This document shows positions 24,039 through 35,926 of a stretch of 64,000 nt of DNA, in pieces. The notes below the pieces were generated by a model, which did not search any database, had not been told where the DNA came from, and saw only the letters and a list, made by a program, of their open reading frames with translations. Source of the stretch: Tyto alba (lineage: Eukaryota; Chordata; Aves; Strigiformes; Tytonidae); contig NW_024881301.1 of NCBI RefSeq assembly GCF_018691265.1, forward strand, positions 9,499,752 through 9,563,751. The letters run 5' to 3'. The translations under genes were made by a program, and so were the position numbers. Each line of letters starts with the position of its first letter. Position 1 is the stretch's first letter.

Positions 24039-27000
24039 CCCCACTAAACTGAATGAAATGTCCAGTGATTTAAAATTCATGTTGTGCAATACACACTGTA
24101 GACTCTCTGCTGAAGTTAAACTATTACACAGCTCAGCTGATTTTTTCATTAGAATTGGGGAGATTTTTTTGATGACCGAACATACCATGACTACCCATTG
24201 GAGGGCTGAAGCCTGAGAAGTTTCCTTTCTGAAGAAAGAGTCAAATGATTCTCATCTGAAGCTGTGCACAGTTCAATGTTATTAATGACTAGCAACACAA
24301 TCCTGAAGAGTATGGATGAGAGTTTGGACATAGAGATTTAAATTAATTTAGGCTTTGAACACTAGGCTATTTTCCTTGCTCTATGGATAGTTATAGAGAT
24401 GCTTGACAGGTTTCTTCTATTTCTCCAATATGGTCTGGATCTTGGTGAAGTCAACATCCAGAATTCATTGTAGTCTATATGTGCAGTGACACATAATCAA
24501 ACTGTGCATCACAGAACAAATGTGAGACCAGTTCCTGCCCAGAGAGCTGGCAATATAATTAAGATAGATGATACAATGTATTCTTGACGTCATAAATATT
24601 CTTACTTATTGTCTTCATCCCCAACTGTGTAAATTTGATTCATGCTCCCAACTATAAAAATACAATTCTGTATGTCAATACTAGTAGGATGGTAAACTGG
24701 ATAAAAGAGACAGGAATATGAGTCTCATCCCCATCAGATCTTACAGTCCAGAGAAGCAAACACAGGAAAAAGGTAAAGAGAGGTACCAGAGAGTATGCTA
24801 CAAAGCAGTGTCGATTTTTGTCATGCTGAAGAGATACAGCTTAACTTGAAGAACACTGGCATTTACAACTGCAAGTAACAATTTGCAGAATGAACAAAGT
24901 AAGTTTTCTTACTAAGTGAATTTTCCTCAGCCTCTCATAACACTGACTTTTTCAGCAGCAAAGACACTCTTAAGGGTCATTACACTAGCTTCGGGGCATA
25001 TGACAGACTTCACTCTCAAAATAAAAAGAAATAAACTCAGATCACCAAGTGTCAGGTGTTGACGTACAACACGTCCTTGGAAAAAGCAATGTTCAAAGTA
25101 AAAATCAACCCCTGTAACCCATCTTTTGTTAAGGTACTCTATAGTTCCAACACCACTGTCGCTTTTTTTTGCATTAATCAACACAGTTATCCAAAGGGCT
25201 AAGTAACAGTTTCTGCGAGAGGGTTTTTGACACTGCTGAATTAGGTTTAGTAGTACACAGGAGACTAAAATTATATATTTCAATAAATTTTCTGGGTTTT
25301 TATCTTTTTTAAAATGGAATAACTCACCAAGTGAAAGTGTCCTTTGAACCTCTGCAAGCTTTTTTGTTCAAACAAGGTGGGAGTATCCTCTTCATCTGAA
25401 CAGAACCCTACATGTCTCAACTCCGCTTGCACAGATTTCATATATAACATTATGAGTCTTGTTTGCATTATCACAAACACTTTCGTGGATGTTTACCGCT
25501 TCATATCTGCTTTTTTAAAAAAACCCTAATATATATATTCAGCTGTGTTACCAATAAATGGCTCACCAAAACTATAGTTAAGACAAAACTAACAGACAAT
25601 ATTTAAACTCTGTTTTTACATATTTCTGTTTTCTAGCAAGATGTTTTAGAAACGTTTTGTGCAAATAAGATGGAAATGAGCAATAAAAGTCATCTTGTTC
25701 TTGTGAAGAAATATCTCCTATGACACATGCATCTTCTCAATTGTGAAAACATTTGCTTACTGAGAACAGTTCCCATTTGCCAACTTCTGTAAGATTATAG
25801 ATTACCCACAACAATCCAAACTGCAGCCTCTCATTCACTGGTCTATACTTTTCATTTACAGCAGTGAAAATCTAGAGAAATTCCTTTAAAGAAATTTACT
25901 CCGATGACAACTTTATGCTGCTTTACTGTAAAAAAAATATTTTTAAACCTTTCAAGCTTCTCCTCTAATCCCACTTCCAAATCATGACCAGGATTCTGTT
26001 GCCCTCAGACAGGAAGGAGTATAAAATTATAATAAAATGTAGGCATTCCACATAAAGATATTGAGCACATTTATCCGAAAAGGTTGTGTGAGACAGAGTT
26101 AGAATGACTTACCTCCAAGATCCCATTATTGACTAATTTATTTTCCCATTATCCTGGATAAAATGAAATGCCACACTTTATTGATTTGTCTGTCTTTTTT
26201 TTTAAGGAAGGCAAACTGGCAATTTTGACCAGCAACCTGAAGGGGCTTGACCAGCAACGTAAATGCTTTTCTTACCTAGACACAGTAAAATATTTGGATC
26301 TTACAGAGAAGGCTTAGAAAAGAAAAAGATCTTGAGCTGCTGACATGTGATATTTTTCCCCTACCCTCACAGTTACGGTGCAGACAACAGACTATTGAAC
26401 TGTACCATGTAGTATAATATACATTATTTCAGAGAGAATTACTGGATCTCTAATTCTGGGGATAAAGACCTCTTCTAATGAGCCTTTCAAGACCAAAAGA
26501 GTAAAGTAGAACATAAATTGTAGGACATACCAATATATTACTGTGCATATAAGACTGCTGGTTGAGGATCATGGGATTATTCTAGCCTGCTTATAAGTAG
26601 TTCAGCTTTTAGAGCAACAACTAATAGGATTTACTAGGTGAAAAAAGCTGTTCCCAAATACAGTAGTTTATACTTATTCCCACATTGTCTCTCCTGGCTT
26701 GAGGCACACAATTTGCAGATATAAGTTTTTGAAAAATTAAAGAAATTTAGATAATTTTGTTTCTTTCTCAAATTAAATTTGAGAATTTAAATAAATTAAT
26801 AAAACTTAAATGTGACCCTAAAAACTGCTGTGTCTCCAATGTAAAAGGAAAAAAAAGGCAGGTTTGTAATCTTGTAAGATCCAAAGCTAATATTTTTTAT
26901 TAAAATTGCTAATAGGCTTGGAAAAAAAATTATATGTTTTTAGACCCACAAAGTATTGATCAGGTTTGAAATAGAAGCTGCAACCATGGAAGTTAAACAC

Positions 27001-30000
27001 TCTTTGAAAACAGCAGATCGTAATTACATCTATATCATTTAGACCATATCAAAAGGTACTTTTGAAACCTGTGGAGTGTCATTGTCAATCAAGGGATGAA
27101 AAGGCCAGTGCAGTGATAATCAGGAAACAGCAGAAGTAGGCTTGCTACATCCTTATGTGGGTTTTGCTTTAATAAAAGATGGGATCTGGGAAGAGAACCA
27201 AAAAGAATTGTGCTCTTTTTCACAAAGAAGGTGCTCTAATCTGGGGTTGCGTCTGCAAATGATTTTCATTATGTGGGAGGAACTAATGTTTATCCTAGAT
27301 AGTGAGAAGACATTCTGAAGGGTGTCTCAGAAATAATTAAGTAACAAGTCTAAATAAAAGAGTTAGTTTGAAGCAGGAGGAGCCCAATGTCCACCTCAAG
27401 TGTATCTGCAAGTAAAATTACTAAGAAAAATAGTTGTCTTCTCTGTTTCTAGTCTTCTATATTCAGTTATGCATCTATTTTGACAACAGCATAAGTATTA
27501 AAATCAAATGGAAAGCAGAATTGTGATTTAAAGGAAAGTCAGTGGTTCAGATTAGTTGGAATGGGCCAGATCTCTCCATCCTGACTGTAAGTAGCATATT
27601 CCTCCCTACGTTCCCTGTGATTCTGACGCTGCTCTGCATTTCTGACTGTCAAAGAGAGGACAGACTGGTGCAATACCACAACTACACCACAGTCCATTCA
27701 TTGCACAGGGGACCACAGCATGAGAGAGACTGTCATGGTCAAATCCCCCGTTTTGGGGGACTACTGTCTCCAGTGGGCTCTAAAGCCAATGTGAATATTT
27801 TCTTGCCTGTATCTTAGGTTCTGACTGTAGTTTTAAGGCACTGGTCTGGGTTGGTGGCTACTTTAACAGGTCTCAACTGAAGACAGCAAAGTTAGATCTA
27901 GATTGCAGGGGGTGTCAGGTCACAGGTGGCAAAGGCATTCCCCAGTTACCAAAGAAGTGAAGAAAAAGATCAGCCTGCCGGAGAACTGCATGTGTTTATT
28001 GTCACTGTGAGTTTCCATGAAAGCTCAGAGGAGTTGAAATGTCAGCACACATTCTTACTCTATATTCTCCTTTTCTCTGTTGAATAAATTCTTAGATTTC
28101 TTAAATAACAAGTTTTTGTAACAGGAGGGAAGGTCAGTGATGCAATTTGAGCACTGCAGGCATTTGCTATTTAATGGCAAGGAATGCAAATCAGAACATG
28201 ACAGAAACGGAGACAGGGAAAAAGTCAGACTATCACAAAGACAGGGCAGACAAACTGAAAGGACAATAACAGCTGTAGTTGGCAACCATCATCCACGCAA
28301 AAATATGAGCAAAGAAAATGCAGAAAAGATTGGCAGAGTAGTGAGAAATTAGGGCAAGTTTGAGGAAGAAACAGAACAATAAATAAAAAAGCTGACCGAT
28401 TCTTGCTGCTATCCTTTAGTTCAGGCAAAAAGGGTACTGTGAAAGAGGATGGTATAACATTTGTGCGTGTGTGTTTGTTTATATTTAAGCAAATTAACAT
28501 AGAGTTGACCCTGCACAATAAAGTCCTGGTCTGGGCTGCCACAAATAATCACAACTTTATCACATCTTTGGGATTTTTCCATGCGCAACTCCTAACAGAA
28601 AACAAACTTGTTCCTGTGAGTGTTTGCGACATTCTGCTAGTTTAATTGTAGACATTATTGCTTCAGATCCATTGTCCTTGCACTAGATTTGTCCTTTAGC
28701 ATTGATAGCTTTCCTTCCTTCCTAATTTCTTCCTCCCACCTCCCCCGGTTCTATGTATACTTGTGTATACGTAGACCAGTAAAGATCCCACATTGTCTTT
28801 CCTTTAGCTAGTTAAACAGGCAAATCTCTTTTTAGTCTTTTCTTATAAGACTGGCCTTATTCACCCTGAGGGTCTCCTATTCCCATTTGAACTCATCTTT
28901 TCTAAATGTGAATGGCCTTCAGATTAAGGGCTTTGTTAGATACCTGTTACAAAACTCTTTCCCTGACATTACTCCTATGTGGTCAGTTCAAGGTGAGAGG
29001 GAAAAATTTTGATTAAACTGATGATGCAACTGTCTCTTGGGTCTCAGTCTAGTGCTTCAGCCAGGTAGTTTTAACCTCAATGCACTGTTATGATCTCACC
29101 ATATCTAAGAAGTACCTACAGGTACTTATAGTAAGCCATGGGCACAAAAAATGAGTGAGAATGTAATCAGACAAGCAGCAAGTGCTTTAACTGTAAAGAA
29201 CAGTCTCATACTGTCTACAAACTATACTTAATGAGATCAGCACTTATTTGTAAGCAGTTTAGTGGAAGCTTAGCTTGTAGTACAGGACAAGACATTCCTC
29301 ATGGCTTACATTTTGAGATATCTTATTGTGAGTCATCAGCTAAGAAGTAATTTAAGACTGATCAACTATATTTTATTATCATTGCCACATGATTCCAGTC
29401 TCCTGAAGGTTTAAAATTATGTCCCTTTCCCAAAGGAAAAAAAAAAGAGATATCACTTGCCAATGAATGGGGTGTGTGATTCAGAGGTCAGATTCAAACG
29501 CTACAACTGGTAGCTGTCTAATGGGGTGTGAATGATTCTCATTGGAAGAAGTGACTCAGAGCAGGCTTCTAGTTTACTTGACACTAAAATTTGTGAAGTT
29601 TCTTAACAAATTTTCCTTTGTTCCTTACAACTAGAAAAGAGTCAGAAAGTCATCAGTGCAGAGGTAGCCTCTGAAAATAATTTTTAGGATTGATTCTAAC
29701 TTTACAGCAGTGTAAATGCATTAAAGTCAATTGAGTTATGTGAGTAAAGACCTGTAACAAATTAGCTCACAGAGGTCCCAGACAAGTAGAAATATGAGCA
29801 GCTCCAAGAAATATTAAAATTAAAAAAAAAAAAAGAAAAAAAAGTGAAAAATAAGATGTTTCAGGCAATTAATTTTTTGAAGCCTGTGTTTGTGGTTGGT
29901 GCAGAGTGACCAAAATACAAAATTTGTATTTTACTTTATCTTCATTTAAGTTGTCTCATATTTTTTGCTGGTTTATTTTCCTTGCATTAATTTTGTCTTG

Positions 30001-31760
30001 ATTTGCAGCTGTATAAGAAGAAACCAGGATCAAAAAATCATCCCACTTTTTTTAAGTTGTTTCGGTAACAGGGTGTGTCAAGCAAGTGTTTGGAAAAGCT
30101 GGGCTGAAACAAGGACTATAGAAGGAGTTAGGGAGACAGATGTAGGATGACTTTGGTTGTTCCCCATTCCTGTCATTTAAAGACTGGAAATGTATGTAAG
30201 TTAATTCATAAAATGATAAATAATTCTTCTTACTTGAATAAAAATAGTTTGGTTTCTAATTATAATCAAAAGATAAGTCAAAAGAGAATTTTCTGCCCTT
30301 GGTGACTTCAAGCTCAGAGAGAGACCGGTAGAGAATACTTGGTGAAAAATGTCCAGTTCCAATGCACAGATTTCTCTGAGACTTCAATAGTTTTATATTT
30401 TAATGAGGGAAGAATTTTTATTGCTTTGAGGACCACTTTCATGGCACTTTTGATGTTACATCATTTAAAGACCATCTTCATAGGAAAACTGGCCAGCAAA
30501 ACTCTAGTGGGAAAATTGTATCATGTAGCTATGGTGATGTAAATCCCTACGCAGACAATTTCTGCACGAATACAAGTGCCTTTTTCAGTATAGTCTGTCA
30601 CCTTACCAAATCATACTGAAATTCTGCTGGCCTTGTTTTGCAATACAGTAACACCTTTGGAGTGCTGCTGCCAATTTCTTCTTAAACGTAAGACCAGAAT
30701 ACTTATACTTGTTTAGTGATGTAGGTAACTTGGGGAACACTGATTGTGATATCACACATCATAATCTACAACACAGTAGTCAGTGTAATTATACTAATAT
30801 GGCTACTCTAGTTACAGCATCCCAAGATCTCTCCTGTTACTTTTTTTTTTGTACAAGTCATTTTTTTTATGTATGTTTAAATATAGATGCTTAGAAAACC
30901 ACACTGTGCTGAAAGGAATTAACATCCTCATGGACAAAAATAACTTAGCAACAGAATACTCCATAATTTGATCAGATAGATTGCTTAAAAACCTGTCATT
31001 AAACAATGAAGCAAGATGAGAAATACAAAGGTATACATTCACACAGGCAATTATAAAAAAATTCTAAGATTATAAAACAAAAAAATTATTTTGTGAAGCT
31101 ACAATGGATACTGGTGAAGGGAAATAATGAATGTCTGGATTAAATCAAAAGAAAATAGTTGAGATTAGAGTTTGAGAATGTCTAAAAGAGGAAATAGAGG
31201 TGAATAAAATGAATTGCATAAGAAGAATAATCGATCTAGTTAGTGAAGCAATAGGAGAAGTGATAATTCTGGACTAAAAGAGAATGGGACCTGCCTCCTA
31301 CTGGGAGACTCTGAAAGAGAGCATGAGTGGAAGCTTTACTACAAATAGAAATAGAATATGTGAAAATTCTTTATGCAACAAGAAAAATAAATTAATTTGT
31401 GCGTTGGAAACAGAAAACTAAGGAAATTTGAAAAATAAACTCACTGCAGGAAAAAAAAAATAACTAGTTGTGAGACATATTGAAAAAGTGAGGTGGAAAG
31501 CACAGGATTAAAAGTGTTACAGAAGAAGCAATTGAAAAGGAATCATGTGAGTAATTGTTCCTGGAAAAGGATAACCAGCTAACTCCAGAAAACTGATGAA
31601 GCTGCACTTGCTTCTTCATTAAAATTGATAAAACTGCAATATTACTTCCTAGAACTGAAGAGACAAAAGGAAAAACAAGTTGTCCCTCACTGACAGATTC
31701 TGATTGTCCTGTAGAGCTTAGCTACTATGTAAATTAGCTAAAACTTGTGTAGTCCAAGTT
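24039..31760. other. AT-rich non-coding stretch, no gene recognised
   Basis: Holds ordinary AT-rich sequence, a few A-rich tracts (for example near 29821-29843), and short ORFs. The 24.9-25.5 kb part has more CpG than its neighbours and overlapping exon-like ORFs, treated separately. No mobile element is recognised. Confidence 0.55.
24927..25506 (-). other. Exon-like open frames with consensus donor, unproven
   Basis: Two minus-strand frames follow one another: one ending in a good splice-donor sequence CTTG|GTGAGT (exon end 25328), the next open for 118 codons from 25283 to 24927. CpG dinucleotides are unusually frequent here for this AT-rich window. Against coding: no single frame is open across the whole of 25328-25506, the putative acceptor before it lacks a pyrimidine tract, and the implied intron would be only about 60-80 bp. 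I recognise no protein family. It may be a decayed gene piece or chance. Confidence 0.15.
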
Positions 31761-31874
31761 ATTCTTTGAGTCTGATAATTATTTGTACTGTTTATAGCAA
31801 GTGTGCTCCATTGGGTGCAATTATGATTGTTTATTGAATAATCGCTGTCCTTGTCAAATGTTTGCTTGAATATT

Positions 31875-32038
31875 TGCCTACACTGGATAATATTTTTACT
31901 AAGTAATTGTCTGCTGTGGATAATATCTTCACTCAGTAATTGCTTACTCTGAATAATGTTTTCACTGAATCATTTCCCATTCAACGTAATGTCTTACTGC
32001 ATGATTTTCTATTCTGAGTCATGTTATTGTAGCTGAAT
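31875..32038 (+). repeat. Degenerate tandem array, 33-bp period
   Basis: Five consecutive units start at 31875, 31908, 31941, 31974 and 32006, with lengths 33, 33, 33, 32 and about 33. Each has the pattern T-rich start, then (G/A)ATAAT(A/G)T, then TTTTCACT-like, then AGTAAT or a variant. Units 1 and 2 are the most alike. Similar but weaker motifs to the left (about 31760-31874) suggest that the array once was longer. The period is a multiple of three, but unit 3 brings an in-frame stop in the frame open in units 1-2, so it is not a protein repeat now. Confidence 0.75.
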
Positions 32039-32130
32039 TACATATAAAGTTACTGTTAGATCAAATCTGAATTTGTCTAAATGCAATACATTTCAGTAAT
32101 TTCTCTTCAAAGCCTGTGGTGGTGGCGGTG

Positions 32131-32333
32131 TGTCGTGGTTTGAGCCTGGTCAGCAGCCAACCACCCCACAGCCGATCACCCACCCTTCCCCCACCCAACC
32201 TGGGAATGGGGGAGGGAATTGAAGGTGTAAAGGGAGACTCGCAGGTTGAGATAGAAACAGTTTAATAATGATAATAAAATGAGAACAATTACGGTAATAG
32301 AAAATATTAATGGACAATGCACAATGCAGAATG
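32131..32333 (-). mobile_element. Truncated ERV LTR, type B (copy 2)
   Basis: Begins TGTCGTGGTTTGAGCC like copy 1 and follows it closely through the GGGAATGGGGGAGGGAATT block, the AACAGTTTAATA poly(A)-signal block and the CAATGCACAA block. Then similarity stops at about 32333. Only the last third of the LTR (in its own minus orientation) is present; the TATA and U3 part are missing. The break point shows no obvious duplication. Confidence 0.85.
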
Positions 32334-35331
32334 AAATAAAAGTAATACATACCAATGATGCAGACAGAATGGTTAGCCTAGCATCCTCTCACATTGCCTC
32401 TGCATTAGAGCAATCTTATAAAATTAGCAGCTAGTACTTTGCAGAGGAGAGAATAATAAAGGTGTTAAACACATCTTCATTCCTTTCCCTTTTCCCCTAT
32501 TCACTCTTGGGCTCCACTTTTGCAAAATAAAGAGAATGGAGTGGAAAGCATCTAGGTTATTGTGGAAATAGCTAGCCTGCTGAGGAAATTTGCTCTTGGC
32601 TTGGGATCACCGTGGACTTTGTCTTGCCTCTGACCATGTTGGTGTCCAGGCTGGAGCCAGACAAGAACAGAAGTTAGCAGCTGAAGATCCCACCATCTAG
32701 GCTGATGTGTGTGTGTGAGAAACTTCTGTAAATTCTACAGATTTGTTCTACTTCATGTACTTAAGCATGCTTTCTATTCTTCTCCTGTAATTTTTCAATA
32801 GATTGGAATAAACTAATTCAGCTTCCATAAAATACATTGTTCTTCCTTGTTACTTCTCCAGAGTGGAAGAATATTCTATTCTAATATATAACTATATTAT
32901 TAGTCCTTATTAGTCGGGATCTATACCTGCCATAGGTCAATTGACCTGGCATGACTTTTGAGATCAAAGATGGACATGTTCATTTCTTATTCTGAATTTC
33001 TCTTTCTTATATGCTTCTGTAAATGAAATCTTCTTGTTTCCTTGTTTCCTGTCAGGGATGATATTGCTCGATTTAGTTTTCTGATGTCTGAGAGCTATAC
33101 TGTAAAGTCACATGAAGAAATAACTAATTTCTGAAAGCCATTTTGAGAAACAGTCTAATAATTCTTTTCTTATTTAGTTTCCATATCTACACACCTTTAT
33201 TATGAATGTTTGTAAACACGTTTGCACATGAGAGTATTTGCATTTTATTTTAGAATTTAGAGATGATGGCTATATAAAACAATGAGGATTGGAGGTATCT
33301 AAGATGTACAGTTCTTCTTCCATAGTTACTGCATTATAAATCACTTTTATATCCCAAATGAAAAGAGAATACAGGCAGTGTATCTGATGACAAAGGAGCT
33401 GATTGGTATTAGAACTCCTGCCTATTTCTACTTTATTCACATCTTATAACATAAATTCAATATGCTCATTATTTTTGAATGACATTAATAAGTTGTGAAA
33501 GCAGGTCTAACCAGACTAGCTCCAAGAGCTTTGAAACGGTAAGATTTAAGACAGAATATGCTGTAAGTGTTGCAATATTTCCCACTTAATTATATGAGAG
33601 CACCTGGTGCTGAATTCAATAAAAAAAAATATATTAGGCTTCTATACTTTGGACTTCTGTGCCAAGGTGCACAAGAAACCTCCTGAAATATACATTATGA
33701 GGTTGATTATCATTCCAGTCTTGCTCTATAGCTGTTGGATAGACACCAGTAAATATAAGAAAAAATGGTGTACTTTTCTTTGGTTTTTCTTTACTTCTGT
33801 CTCTTTGGGATAGCTCACTGGAAGCCCATTAGGATTGTATTCAGAGCTTTCAGCTGAATATATTTTGTTATGTGACTTTTTGAAGAAATAGCAATAGCCA
33901 TTGATCATTACCTTTATAAACCATGACTTAGTAACAAAACCGAACTTTTAAAAACTTGTCTCTTAAAACCATGACAGAACTTTCCCTTTCTCATTAACAT
34001 GACTAGAGAGCCTAGGAAGAATCTGATGTAGCAGAGGCTCTACATACATCTAACCCAGTTCAACTGTATTTCAAGCTCTATTGCAAGGTCTGATGCATGA
34101 TTTAAACTACTGGTTTAAATCAGTGTCCAGTGATCAGTTAGCCCATAGAGCAGCTCATTGTATAATCAGAATTAGGGAAAAAATAGAAAAAGCAAAACTA
34201 AATAAGGAGGAACAAATTATTGATAAAAAATAGTTGTAGACACTAGCCATGCCAAGCAATGTCTCTGTGTTTTGGCCATGAAAAGTCCAACAAGAGTAAA
34301 ATAATAGAGGCCGTGTTCTTGTAGAAGAACAAGTGAAGCAGCATAAGGTTCCTTGTACCACAGTGGGCTCAATAGAATACTGAAAATTGATGAAAAATGA
34401 TCCTCCAGCAAGGTTTGATCATGTCTTCCACAGAGGAATAACATTAAAAGAATATTCTGCAGTGTTGAAAGGGAAGGACAGAAATAGAAAACACCAGAAT
34501 GCTCCTTCAAATATGATATAGGTCTCTACCCCCTCATCCAATCCCGTCATCCTCCATGGAGTAATGGCATTAAATGAACATTTTACAGTGTTGAAAGGCA
34601 AGAGTGTGATAGAAAATGATAGAATGCTTCAGATCTGCTACAAGTCCCCACCCTTCATCCTATACCCAGGTGCATTTTTTTTTTCCTCCCAGAAACAGAC
34701 TGTTTCATTCAGCTTACAAAGTAGACCTTTTGCAGGATAGCCACCACTTCAGCCTTCAGTTATGAAAAGCAAGGAAAATTTCTAAATTTAGCATAACTAT
34801 GTATTTTTTCAGAACACCAAACAGCCGCAAAGTTTATATTTAGGACAGTAACTTTATATTAGAGGCAGAGTGTATGTAATGATACACTTAACCAAAGGTG
34901 TACAACAGACATTATCTCTAGCTTGGACACAAAGACTACATCTATAGCTCACGAAGTCTTTGAGACACAAGTTGCCGAAGACTAGGAAAATAATCTCAAG
35001 CAAAGGACCACCATATAGGTTCCCCAGCTCATGTGTGCCTCTTTACCAGTGATGGACAGAGGAAAGTGGCCTAAATGGAATTTGGCTTGGTACAACTATT
35101 CTGACTGAATTTCCTACCTTCTTGTACGACCAGAAAAGGATCACAGCCCTTGGAAAATTCCTACCATATGAATTGATTTCATGCACATTCTTGATGTGAT
35201 TAATTTGGGCTTGTACAAGAAGCCTTGGTGTCCTGGAAAACTATGTGTATATACAAAACAACTATTCATAGGCCGTTTTCTCTACTTTTTCTATTTTTAT
35301 TAATATCAGTTGGATACCTAGATTGCTTCCT
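32334..35331. other. Non-coding stretch with tandem duplication
   Basis: Apart from the 126-bp-period duplication at 34302-34672 and a T-run near 34674-34684, I see unique-looking AT-rich sequence and short ORFs only. Confidence 0.55.
34302..34672 (+). repeat. Degenerate tandem duplication, about 126-bp period
   Basis: Two clear units begin at 34428 and 34554. Both run CCA(C/T)..GAG.AAT..CATTAAA..AA.ATT.T.CAGTGTTGAAAGG and continue with ATAGAAAA, AGAATGCT and a CCCTCATCC-like stretch. A third, much more diverged unit lies to the left (about 34302-34427), recognised by the CCACAG, AGAATA, GAAAATTG and AATGATCCT pieces in the same order. The minus-strand ORFs here repeat the same peptide piece, a consequence of the duplication. 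I do not recognise the unit as a known satellite. Confidence 0.7.
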
Positions 35332-35607
35332 TGTCCTGGTTTTGGTTGGAATAAAGTTAATTTTATTCATAGTAGCTAGTATGAGGCTATGTTTTGGATT
35401 TGTGCTGAAAATAATGTTAATAACATAGGAACATTTTCATTACTTCTGATCAGCGCTTACAGAAAGTCAAGGCCTTTTCTGCTTCTCAGCCCACCCCACC
35501 AGTGAGCAGGCTGGGAGTGCACAAGAAGTTGGGAGGGGACACAGTCGGGACAGCTGACCCCAAATGACCAGAGGGGTATCCCCCACCATATGATGTCAAG
35601 CTCAGCA

Positions 35608-35614
35608 TATAAAG
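35608..35614 (+). promoter_or_regulatory. LTR TATA box (TATAAAG)
   Basis: Sits in the GCTCAGCATATAAAGCTGGG block typical of this LTR family, about 190 bp before the poly(A)-signal block. It is the best-preserved promoter-like motif in the window. Confidence 0.6.
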
Positions 35615-35794
35615 CTGGGGGAAGAAAAAAGAAGGGGGGCCCATTTCGAGCAGTGGCATTTCTTTTCCCCAGTCACCATTACACGTGATGGAGCCCGGCT
35701 GTCCTGGGGATGGCTGAGCCTCTGCCTGCCCAGGGGGAGTGGGGAATGAATTCCTTGTTCTGCTTTGCTTGTGTTGACAGCTCTTGCTTTACCT

Positions 35795-35800
35795 TTTAAA
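35795..35800 (+). terminator. LTR poly(A) signal, degenerate (TTTAAA)
   Basis: At the place where the family has ATTAAA before CTGTCTTTATCTC. One substitution makes it TTTAAA here. Confidence 0.45.
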
Positions 35801-35926
35801 CTGTCTTTATCTCAAGCAACAAGTTTTCTTACTTTAATCCTTCCAATTCTCTCCCCCATCCCACCAGAGAGGAGTGAGCAAGTGGCTGTGTGGGTCTTAG
35901 TTCCCAGCTAAGGTTAAGCCATGACA

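Larger units (their letters stand above)
35332..35926 (+). mobile_element. Solo ERV LTR, type C (plus strand)
   Basis: A 595-bp LTR, TGTCCTGG...CCATGACA, matching by eye the very common avian LTR whose U3 starts with TGTCCTGGTTTTGG and AGTTAATTTT and contains AAGGCCTTTTCTGCTTCTCA. TATAAAG at 35608-35614, a short R and a TTTAAACTGTCTTTATCTC poly(A)-signal block at about 35795 are in the expected order on the plus strand. This is the only plus-oriented LTR of the window. Flanks TTCCT and ACCCT agree at three of five positions, so the target duplication has decayed or is absent. No retroviral genes adjoin it. Confidence 0.9.

Noticed and set aside
26226..26260. Repeated TTGACCAGCAAC (two copies 22 bp apart)
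   Set aside because: Only two short copies without wider similarity; likely chance or a tiny local duplication.
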